In this document: positions 52,253 to 60,962 of the stretch, piece after piece
Position numbering within the stretch: the first letter of the stretch is position 1
Layout: each line of letters starts with the position of its first letter
DNA from: Leifsonia sp. CL147
GTDB lineage: Bacteria > Actinomycetota > Actinomycetes > Actinomycetales > Microbacteriaceae
NCBI RefSeq assembly: GCF_900114565.1
Contig: NZ_FOTM01000003.1
Location: 1-64,000, forward strand
Direction of reading: 5' to 3'
DNA length: 64,000 nt
Notes under the pieces: model-generated
What the model was told of the DNA's origin: nothing
What the model saw: only the letters and a program-made list of their open reading frames with translations
Databases searched by the model: none
Translations under genes and position numbers: made by a program

Positions 52253-52328
52253 TGGTGCCCCCAGTAGGATTTGAACCTACGGCCTTCTGCTCCGGAGGCA
52301 GACGCTCTATCCCCTGAGCTATGGGGGC
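52253..52328 (-). tRNA. tRNA-Arg (anticodon CCG)
   Basis: A complete cloverleaf on the minus strand. Acceptor GCCCCCA/TGGGGGC with encoded CCA at 52253-52255, D arm with AGGGGATA, anticodon stem TCTGC/GCAGA with loop CTCCGGA (anticodon CCG), and T arm with GGTTCAAATCC. It reads CGG codons. rlmC starts 3 nt downstream and argS lies on the other strand about 790 bp away. Confidence 0.95.
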
Positions 52329-52388
52329 CAGGGTGCTCACCAGGCTAGCATCCCCTCCGGCGCGGCCGTGAATCCGGGCGGCTGTCCC

Positions 52389-53000
52389 TCAGGACGCGGG
52401 AATGTTGCCCAGCACGCTCTGCATCAACGGTGCGGCATCGCCCGGTTCGAAGAAGGCGCCGGACTCCGCGACCACCCAGTAGCTGCCGCGGAAGATCTGG
52501 ACCTGGCCCGAGGTTCCTGGCTCGAAGTAGCCTTCCACCTGCGGGGGGACGCCATACGTCGGCACCGGCTTCGAGGCCGTGATCGCCGCGTTCTTCAGGC
52601 CTTCCAGCTGGCTGGCCGGAGGCTTCGCGACAGCGATCTGGACAACTTGTCCGCTGGTCTGGTTCTTCCAGGCGCAGGACACTCCCTGCCAGTCGGCGAT
52701 CTTCTTCTCGAGCGTCCCGTCCTTCGGCGCGTAGTCCGGGTCGACTCCGTAGTTCGGGTTGAACGCGTAGAGCTGGTCGGCGGTCAGCACCTGATCGCAG
52801 GTGAGCCCCACGGGGGTCGGCGGGTCGGTCGGAGTCGGCGTGGGCGTCGGGCCCGCCGACGGGGAGTCGCTCGCCGCGGCGGGTCCGTCGGAGGAGGCCG
52901 ACGACGTGGGCGTCGACGAGCAGCCGGCGAGGGCGGCGACGATGAGGCCTGCGGCAGTGGTCGCTGCGAGAAGGGCGAAGCGGCGGGAAGTGGAGGGCAT
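52389..53000 (-). CDS. Putative lipoprotein, hypothetical
   Basis: A 203-residue exported lipoprotein: signal peptide about 1-26 and lipobox LAGC. A Ser/Thr/Pro-rich linker (about 29-63) and a globular domain with two cysteines (CDQVL, CAWKNQ) follow, probably disulfide-bonded. I do not recognise the family; size and layout resemble actinobacterial DUF3558-like lipoproteins. ATG 53000 starts the clear signal peptide; the ribosome-binding site is weak. It is upstream of tRNA-Arg on the same strand. Confidence 0.78.
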   Translation of the reverse strand: MPSTSRRFALLAATTAAGLIVAALAGCSSTPTSSASSDGPAAASDSPSAGPTPTPTPTDPPTPVGLTCDQVLTADQLYAFNPNYGVDPDYAPKDGTLEKKIADWQGVSCAWKNQTSGQVVQIAVAKPPASQLEGLKNAAITASKPVPTYGVPPQVEGYFEPGTSGQVQIFRGSYWVVAESGAFFEPGDAAPLMQSVLGNIPAS

Positions 53001-53102
53001 TCGTCTCGTCTTTCTGCTCGGCGCGCGGCGTCCGGGAGCGCGTCGGGTTGACCCTATCAATTCGGCCGGTGGGGACCGCGGGAGCGGCCCCGGGCATCCC
53101 GG

Positions 53103-53108
53103 TAGAAT
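53103..53108 (+). promoter_or_regulatory. -10 element TAGAAT, leaderless argS promoter
   Basis: TAGAAT ends 8 nt before the argS ATG at 53117, placing the transcription start within about 3 nt of the start codon. The gap CGTTCCTC has no Shine-Dalgarno sequence. Confidence 0.6.
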
Positions 53109-53116
53109 CGTTCCTC

Positions 53117-54820
53117 ATGACTCCCGCTGACCTCTCCGCCGCTCTCCTCGACATCGTGACGACGGTGGTCGAGCGTCGACGCGAGGCCGGCGCCGACGTC
53201 CCCGAGCTGTCCCTGACCGCGGACGACGTGCCGCTGGAGCGGCCCAAGAACCGCGACCACGGCGACTGGGCGTCCAACGTCGCCATGCGACTGGCCAAGA
53301 GGGTCGGAGCGAACCCTCGCGAACTCGCGGGTGAGATCGCCACCGCTGCAGTCGGCATCGACGGCGTCGCCTCCGCCGAAGTGGCCGGCCCCGGCTTCAT
53401 CAACTTCCGGCTGGATGCGGCCGCCGCCGGCCTCCTGGCCAAGACGATCGTCGACGCGGGCGACGCCTACGGACGCGGTCACACCTACGACGGCCTCCGG
53501 GTGAATCTGGAGTTCGTGTCCGCCAACCCCACCGGCCCTGTGCACATCGGCGGAGCCCGGTGGGCGGCCGTCGGCGACAGCCTGGCGCGCATCCTCCAGG
53601 CCGAAGGCGCGGACGTCACGCGCGAGTACTACTTCAACGACCACGGCTCGCAGATCGATCGGTTCGCCCGCAGCCTGCTGGCCGCCTACCTCGGCGAGCC
53701 GACACCGGAGGACGGCTACGGCGGCGCGTACATCGGCGAGATCGCCGAGCGCGTCGCAGCCGCCTACGCGGCCGACGAGACCGGCGGCGACCTCGCGGGC
53801 CTCCCGCGCGAGCAGCAGCAGGAGGTGTTCCGCTCGATCGGCACCCAGCTGATGTTCGCGGAGATCAAGGCGCGCCTCCACGCCTTCGGCGTCGACTTCG
53901 ACGTCTACTTCCACGAGGATTCGCTGCACGAGTCGGGAGCGGTGGAGCGCGCCATCGCGCGCCTCCGGGAGCAGGGGCACATCTTCGAGGCCGACGGCGC
54001 CATCTGGCTGCGCACCACGGCATTCGGCGACGACCGCGACCGCGTCGTGATCCGGTCGAACGGCGAGCCCGCGTACATCTCCGGCGACCTGGGCTACTAC
54101 CTGGACAAGCGCGAGCGGGGCTTCGAGCAGAACATCATCATGCTCGGCGCCGACCACCACGGCTACATCGGCCGCATGATGGCGATGGTCGAGGCGTTCG
54201 GGGATGTGCCGAACGTCAACCTCCAGATCCTCATCGGCCAGATGGTCAACCTGCTGAAGGACGGCGAGCCCGTCCGCATGTCCAAGCGTGCCGGAACGAT
54301 CGTGACGCTCGACGACCTGGTGGATGCGGTGGGCGTCGACGCCGCGCGCTATGCGCTGGTGCGCTCCTCGACCGACTCGCAGCTCGACATCGACCTCGAC
54401 CTGCTGACCAAGCGCAGCAACGACAACCCCGTGTACTACGTCCAGTACGCTCACGCGCGGACCCGGTCGGTCGCGGCGAACGCCGAGAAGTCCGGGGTCG
54501 ACCGCAGCGTGTTCGCGCCGGAACTGCTCACGCACGAGACCGAGTCGGCGCTGCTCGGCGGTCTGCAGGAGTTCCCGCGGGTGGTGGCCCTCGCGGCCGA
54601 ACTCCGGGAACCGCATCGCGTCGCGCGCTACATCGAAGAGCTGGCGGGCCTGTACCACGCGTGGTACGCAGTGAGGGACGGTTCGACGCGCGTGCTCCCG
54701 CACGGCGAGGAGCCCGTGACCGATCTGCACCGCACGCGCCTCTGGCTGAACGACGCGACCGGCCAGGTCATCCGCAACGGTCTCGGCCTCGTGGGGGTGT
54801 CCGCGCCGGACCGCATGTGA
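53117..54820 (+). CDS. argS: Arginyl-tRNA synthetase
   Basis: A 567-residue class I synthetase charging tRNA-Arg. The N-terminal Arg-tRNA-specific domain is followed by the HIGH-like [13 protein letters not shown] and a KMSK-like VRMSKRAGT. Other conserved segments are [20 protein letters not shown], and the C-terminal anticodon-binding [18 protein letters not shown]. The start is nearly leaderless. It is the only aminoacyl-tRNA synthetase gene in the window. Confidence 0.97.
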   Translation: MTPADLSAALLDIVTTVVERRREAGADVPELSLTADDVPLERPKNRDHGDWASNVAMRLAKRVGANPRELAGEIATAAVGIDGVASAEVAGPGFINFRLDAAAAGLLAKTIVDAGDAYGRGHTYDGLRVNLEFVSANPTGPVHIGGARWAAVGDSLARILQAEGADVTREYYFNDHGSQIDRFARSLLAAYLGEPTPEDGYGGAYIGEIAERVAAAYAADETGGDLAGLPREQQQEVFRSIGTQLMFAEIKARLHAFGVDFDVYFHEDSLHESGAVERAIARLREQGHIFEADGAIWLRTTAFGDDRDRVVIRSNGEPAYISGDLGYYLDKRERGFEQNIIMLGADHHGYIGRMMAMVEAFGDVPNVNLQILIGQMVNLLKDGEPVRMSKRAGTIVTLDDLVDAVGVDAARYALVRSSTDSQLDIDLDLLTKRSNDNPVYYVQYAHARTRSVAANAEKSGVDRSVFAPELLTHETESALLGGLQEFPRVVALAAELREPHRVARYIEELAGLYHAWYAVRDGSTRVLPHGEEPVTDLHRTRLWLNDATGQVIRNGLGLVGVSAPDRM

Positions 54821-54859
54821 CCGCCCGACCGCACCACGACCGAACGGAGGGACGACCGG

Positions 54860-55660
54860 ATGAGCGACGACACCACGGAGCTGTCGACGGAACCGGAGAC
54901 GCCCGCCCCCAGCGGGAGCCGCCGTCCTCGCTGGCAGCGGCTGCTGCTCACCGTGGGCATCCCGGTGGTCGCGGTCGTCGTCCTGCTGGTCGTGGCCGAC
55001 AGCGTCGCCCGCGCGTATGCGGAGCAGCGCGTCTCGGCCGAGATCGAGAAGAACCTGCCTGCGGGGGTGAGCGGCCAGGTCTCCACCCACATCGGCGGGT
55101 TCTCGGTGCTGCAGCAGTACCTCTCCGGGAGCTTCGAGCGCGTCGAGCTGGATGCGCCGCACCTGATCGTGCAGGGCGCGCCCCTGAACGCGACCATCGT
55201 CGCCACCGGCGTCCCGACGGATTTCTCCAAGCCCATCGCGGACGCGACAGGGACGCTGTCCATCGGCCCGGCCGCCCTCAACACGCTCGTGAAGATCCCC
55301 GGCGCGACCGGGGACATCACCCTCGGGCCGGGCACCATCGGCTACGACGGCAGGATCGATCTGCTCGGCCTCCCGGTCGGGTACACGGTCACGGCGACGC
55401 CGAAGGCGGACGGCAAGCAGGTGCTGCTGCAGCCGGACAAGGCATCGCTGAAGACCGGCGCGGGCAGCGTGAACCTCGGCCGGCTGCTGGAGGCGCTCAC
55501 CGCGCGCGGCCCCTTCCCGGTCTGTGCCGCCCAATACCTCCCGGACGGCGTCCAGGTCGCGAACATCGCCGTGACGCCGACCGAGGCGACCGTCCAGCTC
55601 ACCGCGAGCGGCTTCGTCCTCGACCAGCGCTTCCTCACCAGCAAGGGGAGCTGTTCGTAA
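54860..55660 (+). CDS. LmeA/DUF2993 family protein
   Basis: A 266-residue protein. A cytoplasmic Pro-rich head (1-26), one membrane helix (about 29-50), then an extracytoplasmic domain of the DUF2993/LmeA family, which in mycobacteria binds phospholipid and aids lipomannan synthesis. VELDAPHLIVQGAPLNATIVATGVP is characteristic, cited here in part. CGGAGGGAC precedes the ATG. It lies 39 bp after argS and may be cotranscribed with it. Confidence 0.82.
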   Translation: MSDDTTELSTEPETPAPSGSRRPRWQRLLLTVGIPVVAVVVLLVVADSVARAYAEQRVSAEIEKNLPAGVSGQVSTHIGGFSVLQQYLSGSFERVELDAPHLIVQGAPLNATIVATGVPTDFSKPIADATGTLSIGPAALNTLVKIPGATGDITLGPGTIGYDGRIDLLGLPVGYTVTATPKADGKQVLLQPDKASLKTGAGSVNLGRLLEALTARGPFPVCAAQYLPDGVQVANIAVTPTEATVQLTASGFVLDQRFLTSKGSCS

Positions 55661-55782
55661 CACGCAGGGGGCCCGCACGAGGCCCCGATAGACTTCTCGT
55701 GTCATCTCCATCCGGCTTCAGGGACCAATCCGGGTCCGCTCGCCTGTGAGACCCCCACTCGTCACCACCCGTGAGGTTCCCT

Positions 55783-57249
55783 ATGGCCCGTTCCGATGCC
55801 GCACCCAACCCGCTCGCCCCGCCGTGGCTGCATGTCCCGGCGGACGCCAACGCGCTCGTCCCCGGGCTCTGGTCCCGCACGACCGACCGCGTCGACGGTG
55901 AGCTCGTCGTCGGCGGTGTAGCCGTCGGTGAGTTGGCCGGGCGTTTCGGGACACCGCTGTACGTGGTGGACGAGGCCGACGCCCGCGCCCGTGCCGCTGA
56001 GGTGCGCCGGGCGTTCGACCGGGCCTTCGCCGAGGTGGGGTCCGCCGCGAAGGTCTACTACGCAGGCAAGGCGTTCCTCAGCATCGAGATCGCGCGGTGG
56101 ATGGATGAGGCCGGCCTGAACATCGACGTCTGCACCGGGGGCGAGCTGGCTGTCGCACTCGCCGCGGGCGTCGACCCCGAGCGGCTGGGCTTCCACGGCA
56201 ACAACAAGTCGCTCGCCGAGATCGACCAGGCGGTCGGCGCGCGCGTCGGCGCGATCGTCATCGACAGCCTCCAGGAGATCGGCCGCGTCGCCGAGGCGGC
56301 CGAGCGCCACGGCGTCCGGCAGAGCGTCCGCCTGCGGGTGAACAGCGGCGTGCACGCGCATACCCACGCCTTCCTCGCGACCGCGCACGAGGACCAGAAG
56401 TTCGGCATCGCCCTCGACCGGGCGGCCGAAGCGGTCGCTCTGATCCGGTCGCACGGGTCGCTGGAGTTCCGCGGACTGCACTGCCACATCGGCTCGCAGA
56501 TCTTCGGCGCGGACGGCTTCGTCGAGTCCGCGGCGCGTCTCCTGTCGGTGCACAAGGAGCTGCTGTCCGGGGGAGACGTGCCCGAGCTGAACCTCGGCGG
56601 CGGATTCGGCATCGCCTACACCGCGGCAGACGACCCTGCGTCGATCGACGAGTTGGCGCGCCGTATCGCCGTGACCGTCCAGACAGGGTGCGAGGCGCTC
56701 GAGATCCCGACGCCGGTCGTCGCCTTCGAGCCCGGACGCTCCATCATCGGGACGGCAGGCTTGACCCTGTACACGGTCGGCACGATCAAGGACGTCCCCG
56801 TCATCGTCCAGGACGACGGCGAGACGGCGGTCCGCCGTTACGTGAGCGTGGACGGCGGGATGAGCGACAACGCCCGCCGCGCGCTGTACGAGGCCGACTA
56901 CTCGGCCCGGATCGCGAACCGGGTGTCGGCAGCGGCCCCGGAGCTCGTGCGCGTCGCCGGGAAGCACTGCGAGAGCGGCGACATCGTCGTGGACGCCGAG
57001 TACCTGCCCGGCGACATCGTTCCCGGCGACCTGCTGGCGGTGCCCGCGACCGGCGCCTACTGCTGGTCCCTGTCCAGCAACTACAACCACGTGGGCCGGC
57101 CGCCGGTGATCGCCGTGCGCGACGGGGAGGCGCGGGTCATCGTCCGCGGTGAGACCATCGAAGACCTCCTCGCCCGTGACGCCGGGTACGCACCCGCCGC
57201 ACCCGCGACCACCGCCGGATCCGTGCCGAAGGAGCGCAGCAACGCATGA
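55783..57249 (+). CDS. lysA: Diaminopimelate decarboxylase
   Basis: A 488-residue PLP enzyme making lysine from meso-diaminopimelate. PLP Lys is in YYAGKAFLS (Lys96). Further motifs: GFHGNNKS, HCHIGSQIF, LNLGGGFGI, EPGRSIIG and the active-site CESGD near residue 404. The unusually long N-terminus (about 30 residues) is typical of actinobacteria. ATG 55783 is chosen over GTG 55771. A TAGACT at 55689-55694 could be its -10. It overlaps hom by 4 bp. Confidence 0.95.
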   Translation: MARSDAAPNPLAPPWLHVPADANALVPGLWSRTTDRVDGELVVGGVAVGELAGRFGTPLYVVDEADARARAAEVRRAFDRAFAEVGSAAKVYYAGKAFLSIEIARWMDEAGLNIDVCTGGELAVALAAGVDPERLGFHGNNKSLAEIDQAVGARVGAIVIDSLQEIGRVAEAAERHGVRQSVRLRVNSGVHAHTHAFLATAHEDQKFGIALDRAAEAVALIRSHGSLEFRGLHCHIGSQIFGADGFVESAARLLSVHKELLSGGDVPELNLGGGFGIAYTAADDPASIDELARRIAVTVQTGCEALEIPTPVVAFEPGRSIIGTAGLTLYTVGTIKDVPVIVQDDGETAVRRYVSVDGGMSDNARRALYEADYSARIANRVSAAAPELVRVAGKHCESGDIVVDAEYLPGDIVPGDLLAVPATGAYCWSLSSNYNHVGRPPVIAVRDGEARVIVRGETIEDLLARDAGYAPAAPATTAGSVPKERSNA

Positions 57250-58649
57250 TCGAGTACCGCAATCTCCGCGTCGCCCTGCTCGGGGCCGGCTCCGTCGGCT
57301 CCCAGGTCGCCCGTCTCCTCCTCGAGCAGGGGGACGAGTTCGCCTCCCGCATCGGCGCCCGGCTGGAGCTCGTCGGCATCGCCGTCCGCGACGTGGATGC
57401 GCCGCGCGACGCCGACCTGCCGCGCGAACTGTTCACGACCGATGCGAGCTCCCTCATCCTCGGGGCCGACATCGTCGTGGAGCTGATGGGCGGCGTCGAG
57501 CCCGCCCGCGGCTTCGTGCTGGAGGCCTTGAACTCCGGAGCGGATGTCATCACCGCGAACAAGGCCCTGCTGGCGACGCACGGTCCCGAGCTCTTCGACG
57601 CCGCCGAGCAGGTCGGCGCGCAGCTCTACTACGAGGCCGCGGTCGCCGGTGCCATCCCGATCATCCGCCCGCTGCGCGACAGCCTCGCCGGCGACCGGGT
57701 CAACCGCATCCTCGGCATCGTCAACGGCACCACGAACTTCGTGCTGGACCGGATGGATGTGCACGGCGAGACCTTGCAGGACGCCCTGGCCACCGCCACC
57801 GACCGCGGCTACGCCGAGGCGGATCCGACCGCGGACATCGGCGGGTACGACGCGGCCCAGAAGGCGGCCATCCTCGCCAGCCTCGCCTTCCACACCGTCG
57901 TTCCGCTGGAGCGCGTCTACCGCGAGGGCATCACCAGCGTGACGAAGGCCCAGGTGGATGCGGCGCGCGAGGCCGGAGCGGTCATCAAGCTCCTGGCGAT
58001 CTGCGAGCGGCTGACCGACCCCGAGACGGGCGAAGAGGGCGTCTCCGCCCGCGTGTACCCCGCCCTGATCAGCCGGGACCACCCGCTGGCGGCCGTGCAC
58101 GGCGCGCACAACGCCGTCTTCGTCCAGGCGGCTTCCGCCGGCGACCTGATGTTCTACGGCGCCGGCGCCGGCGGCGTCGAGACGGCCTCCGCCGTCCTCG
58201 GCGACGTGGTCTCCGCCGCCCGGCGGCACGTCGTCGGCGGACCGGGCGTTGCCGAGTCCACGCACGCCGACCTGCCGGTTCTCGACATCGGCCGGGTCGT
58301 CACGCGCTACCAGATCACTCTGGAGGTGAAGGACCAGCCCGGCGTGCTCGCGGCCGTCGCGCGCATCCTCAGCGACGGCGGCGTCAGCGTCGAGACCGTC
58401 CAGCAGTCCGTGCCGAATCAGACGGGCCCGGTGATCATCCCCGGTCCGGCTCTCGCGGGAGGTGCCTCCGCGGCCGCCTCCGGTGCAGCCGCCGGGAGCC
58501 CGATTCACGGCGGTGGCAGGGCCACCGCTACCCTTGTCATCGGTACCCACGAAGCCGAGGAGGCCGCGCTGGCGGCCACCGTGGAGGCTCTCGCCGCGAG
58601 CGACGTCGTGATCGCCATCTCTTCCGTTCTCCGAGTCGAAGGATCGTAA
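57246..58649 (+). CDS. hom: Homoserine dehydrogenase
   Basis: A 467-residue protein with an NAD(P)-binding domain (ALLGAGSVGSQVA), catalytic segment YEAAVAGAIPIIRPLRDS, NGTTNFVLDRM and the YAEADPTADIGGYDAA motif. A C-terminal ACT domain (ITLEVKDQPGVLAAVARIL) is for threonine feedback, interrupted by an Ala/Gly-rich insert at about 402-422 (GPALAGGASAAASGAAAG). It reduces aspartate semialdehyde to homoserine. Confidence 0.96.
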   Translation: MIEYRNLRVALLGAGSVGSQVARLLLEQGDEFASRIGARLELVGIAVRDVDAPRDADLPRELFTTDASSLILGADIVVELMGGVEPARGFVLEALNSGADVITANKALLATHGPELFDAAEQVGAQLYYEAAVAGAIPIIRPLRDSLAGDRVNRILGIVNGTTNFVLDRMDVHGETLQDALATATDRGYAEADPTADIGGYDAAQKAAILASLAFHTVVPLERVYREGITSVTKAQVDAAREAGAVIKLLAICERLTDPETGEEGVSARVYPALISRDHPLAAVHGAHNAVFVQAASAGDLMFYGAGAGGVETASAVLGDVVSAARRHVVGGPGVAESTHADLPVLDIGRVVTRYQITLEVKDQPGVLAAVARILSDGGVSVETVQQSVPNQTGPVIIPGPALAGGASAAASGAAAGSPIHGGGRATATLVIGTHEAEEAALAATVEALAASDVVIAISSVLRVEGS

Positions 58650-59770
58650 TGCCCCAGCCCAAGGCCTACAGTCGTCAGTGGCGTGGCGTCCTGCGTGAGT
58701 ACGCGGACCGCCTGAACATCTCCGACGCCACTCCGATCGTCACGCTGGGCGAGGGCGGCACGCCGCTCATCCCGGCCCCGGCGCTCTCCGCGCGGACGGG
58801 CGCCGACGTCTGGGTGAAGTTCGAGGGGATGAACCCCACGGGGTCGTTCAAGGACCGCGGCATGACCATGGCCATCTCCAAGGCCGTCGAGCACGGCGCG
58901 AAGGCCGTCATCTGCGCCTCCACCGGCAACACCTCGGCGTCCGCCGCCGCCTACGCGACGCACGCGGGCATCCAGGCCGTCGTGCTGGTCCCCGAGGGCA
59001 AGATCGCCATGGGCAAGCTCAGCCAGGCGATCGCGCACAACGCCCAGCTGCTGCAGGTGCAGGGCAACTTCGACGACTGTCTCGACATCGCCCGGGAGCT
59101 CGCCACCAACTACCCGGTGCACCTGGTGAACTCGGTCAACCCCGACCGCATCGAGGGACAGAAGACGGCGGCCTTCGAGGTCGTGGAGGCTCTGGGCGAC
59201 GCGCCCGACTTCCACATCGTCCCGGTCGGCAACGCCGGCAACTACACGGCCTACCACCGTGGCTACACCGAGGAGCTGCAGCGCGGCGAGTCGACGAAGC
59301 TGCCGCGCATGTTCGGCTTCCAGGCCGCCGGCAGCGCGCCGATCGTCCTCGGCCACGCCGTCAAGGAGCCGGACACGATCGCGACCGCCATCCGGATCGG
59401 CAACCCCGCGTCGTGGGAGCTCGCGCTCAACGCGCGCGACGACTCCGACGGGTACTTCGGCGCGATCGACGACGCCAAGATCCTGGAGGCGCACCGCATC
59501 CTCTCCGCCGAGGTCGGGATCTTCGTCGAGCCCGCGTCCGCGATCAGCGTCGCCGGTCTCCTCGAGCGGTCGGACGCGGGCATCATCCCGGCGGGATCCA
59601 CCGTCGTCCTGACCGTCACCGGCCACGGCCTCAAGGACCCGCAGTGGGCCCTCCGCACGGCCGACGGCTCCGACGTCCAGCCGACCGTCGTCCCGGTCGA
59701 CACGACCGCGATCGCCGACGTGCTCGGGCTGTCGGCGAACGCCGAAGCGACGTCGGAGGCGACCGCGTGA
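58649..59770 (+). CDS. thrC: Threonine synthase
   Basis: A 373-residue PLP enzyme converting O-phosphohomoserine to threonine. PLP Lys68 is in NPTGSFKDRGM, STGNTSAS binds the phosphate, and GNAGNYTAYHRGY is the PLP phosphate loop. The ATG overlaps the hom stop (TAATG) by 1 bp, so translation is coupled; GAAGGA lies upstream. Confidence 0.96.
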   Translation: MPQPKAYSRQWRGVLREYADRLNISDATPIVTLGEGGTPLIPAPALSARTGADVWVKFEGMNPTGSFKDRGMTMAISKAVEHGAKAVICASTGNTSASAAAYATHAGIQAVVLVPEGKIAMGKLSQAIAHNAQLLQVQGNFDDCLDIARELATNYPVHLVNSVNPDRIEGQKTAAFEVVEALGDAPDFHIVPVGNAGNYTAYHRGYTEELQRGESTKLPRMFGFQAAGSAPIVLGHAVKEPDTIATAIRIGNPASWELALNARDDSDGYFGAIDDAKILEAHRILSAEVGIFVEPASAISVAGLLERSDAGIIPAGSTVVLTVTGHGLKDPQWALRTADGSDVQPTVVPVDTTAIADVLGLSANAEATSEATA

Positions 59771-60723
59771 CCTCGCCCGACCTCCGGGGCCGCGCGGTCA
59801 CGGTCAAGGTTCCCGCGACCAGCGCGAACCTCGGGCCGGGCTTCGACACGCTCGGGCTCGCGCTCGCGCTCTACGACGAGCTCGAGGTCGCGGTCCGCGA
59901 CGAGCCCGGCGCCACCGTCGAGGTCATCGGCGTGGGCGAAGGCGAGGTGCCGACCGACGAGAGCAACCTCGTCGTCCGGGCGATCGCGCACACCTTCGAC
60001 GCCGTCGGCATCCCGGTGCCCGGCCTCCGCCTGCGTGCGCGCAACAGCATCCCGCACGGCCGGGGGATGGGCTCCTCCGGCGCCGCCATCGTCTCCGGCA
60101 TCATGGCAGCCACGGGCCTCCTGGAGGGCGTGGTCGACCTCGACGCGCAGCAGCTGCTGGCGCTCGCGAACGACATGGAGGGCCACCCCGACAACGTCGC
60201 GCCCGCCCTGTTCGGCGGTCTCACCATCGCCTGGGTGACTCCGGACGGCCCGCGTTTCAAGAAGCTCATCGTGCACCGCGGCGTCTCGCCGCTCGTGCTG
60301 GTCCCCGAGCACGTCATGTCGACGGCGCTCGCCCGCAGCCTCCAGCCGGAGTCGGTGCCCCACGAGGACGCCGTCTTCAACGTCTCCCGCTCCGCACTGC
60401 TCGTCGCCGCTCTCATCCAGAGCCCCGAGCTGCTGCTCGCCGCCACCGAGGACAAGCTCCACCAGAGCTACCGGGCGTCGGCCATGCCGGAGACCGACAG
60501 GCTGATCACGCTGCTCCGGGAGAACGGCTTCGCGGCTGTGGTCTCCGGGGCGGGTCCGTCGATCCTGGTCCTCGGCAGCGACCCGGGTCAGCGGCTGGCC
60601 GCGGCGAAGCTCGTCGAGCAGTCGGCGCAGACGCGCTGGCAGCCGCTGATGCTGGCCGTCGACTTCAAGGGCGCCACCGTGACGCGCCAGGAGGCGACCG
60701 TCTCGGACACACCGGCGGCCTAG
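59767..60723 (+). CDS. thrB: Homoserine kinase
   Basis: A 318-residue GHMP kinase that phosphorylates homoserine. Motifs: VPATSANLGPGFD at the N-terminus, the ATP loop HGRGMGSSGAAIVSG and the C-terminal VVSGAGPSILVL. GTG 59767 overlaps the thrC stop by 4 bp. It completes a threonine cassette that also includes lysA at the front. Confidence 0.96.
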   Translation: MTSPDLRGRAVTVKVPATSANLGPGFDTLGLALALYDELEVAVRDEPGATVEVIGVGEGEVPTDESNLVVRAIAHTFDAVGIPVPGLRLRARNSIPHGRGMGSSGAAIVSGIMAATGLLEGVVDLDAQQLLALANDMEGHPDNVAPALFGGLTIAWVTPDGPRFKKLIVHRGVSPLVLVPEHVMSTALARSLQPESVPHEDAVFNVSRSALLVAALIQSPELLLAATEDKLHQSYRASAMPETDRLITLLRENGFAAVVSGAGPSILVLGSDPGQRLAAAKLVEQSAQTRWQPLMLAVDFKGATVTRQEATVSDTPAA

Positions 60724-60749
60724 GGTCGGGAGCGTCGGTGCCGAGGTGG

Positions 60750-60755
60750 TAAACT
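60750..60755 (+). promoter_or_regulatory. -10 element TAAACT of rho
   Basis: TAAACT, 207 bp before the rho GTG, implies a 5' leader of about 200 nt. The 239-bp gap between thrB and rho holds this leader and no gene. A GGCGCG/CGCGCC hairpin (60925-60942) sits just before the GGGGGAAAGGA ribosome-binding site and might affect translation. No clear -35. Confidence 0.5.
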
Positions 60756-60962
60756 GCAGACGCACCCGCGAAGAACCCGCGTCACGAGCGAATCCAGCTT
60801 CCGGGTGATCTCCTAGCAATCATGCCGTCACTCCTGCCTGCCGTCCCGGATGTCCGGGCGGCGACGTAGCGCGGATCAGAACGCAGCGCGTAACCGGCAG
60901 TTCATGTGACGAAGCTTCACAGACGGCGCGCGTAGACGCGCCGGGGGAAAGGATCCTCTTCC

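Noticed and set aside
52253-52328. tRNA-Arg as an integration site for a mobile island
   Set aside because: No integrase and no repeated tRNA 3' end in the window.
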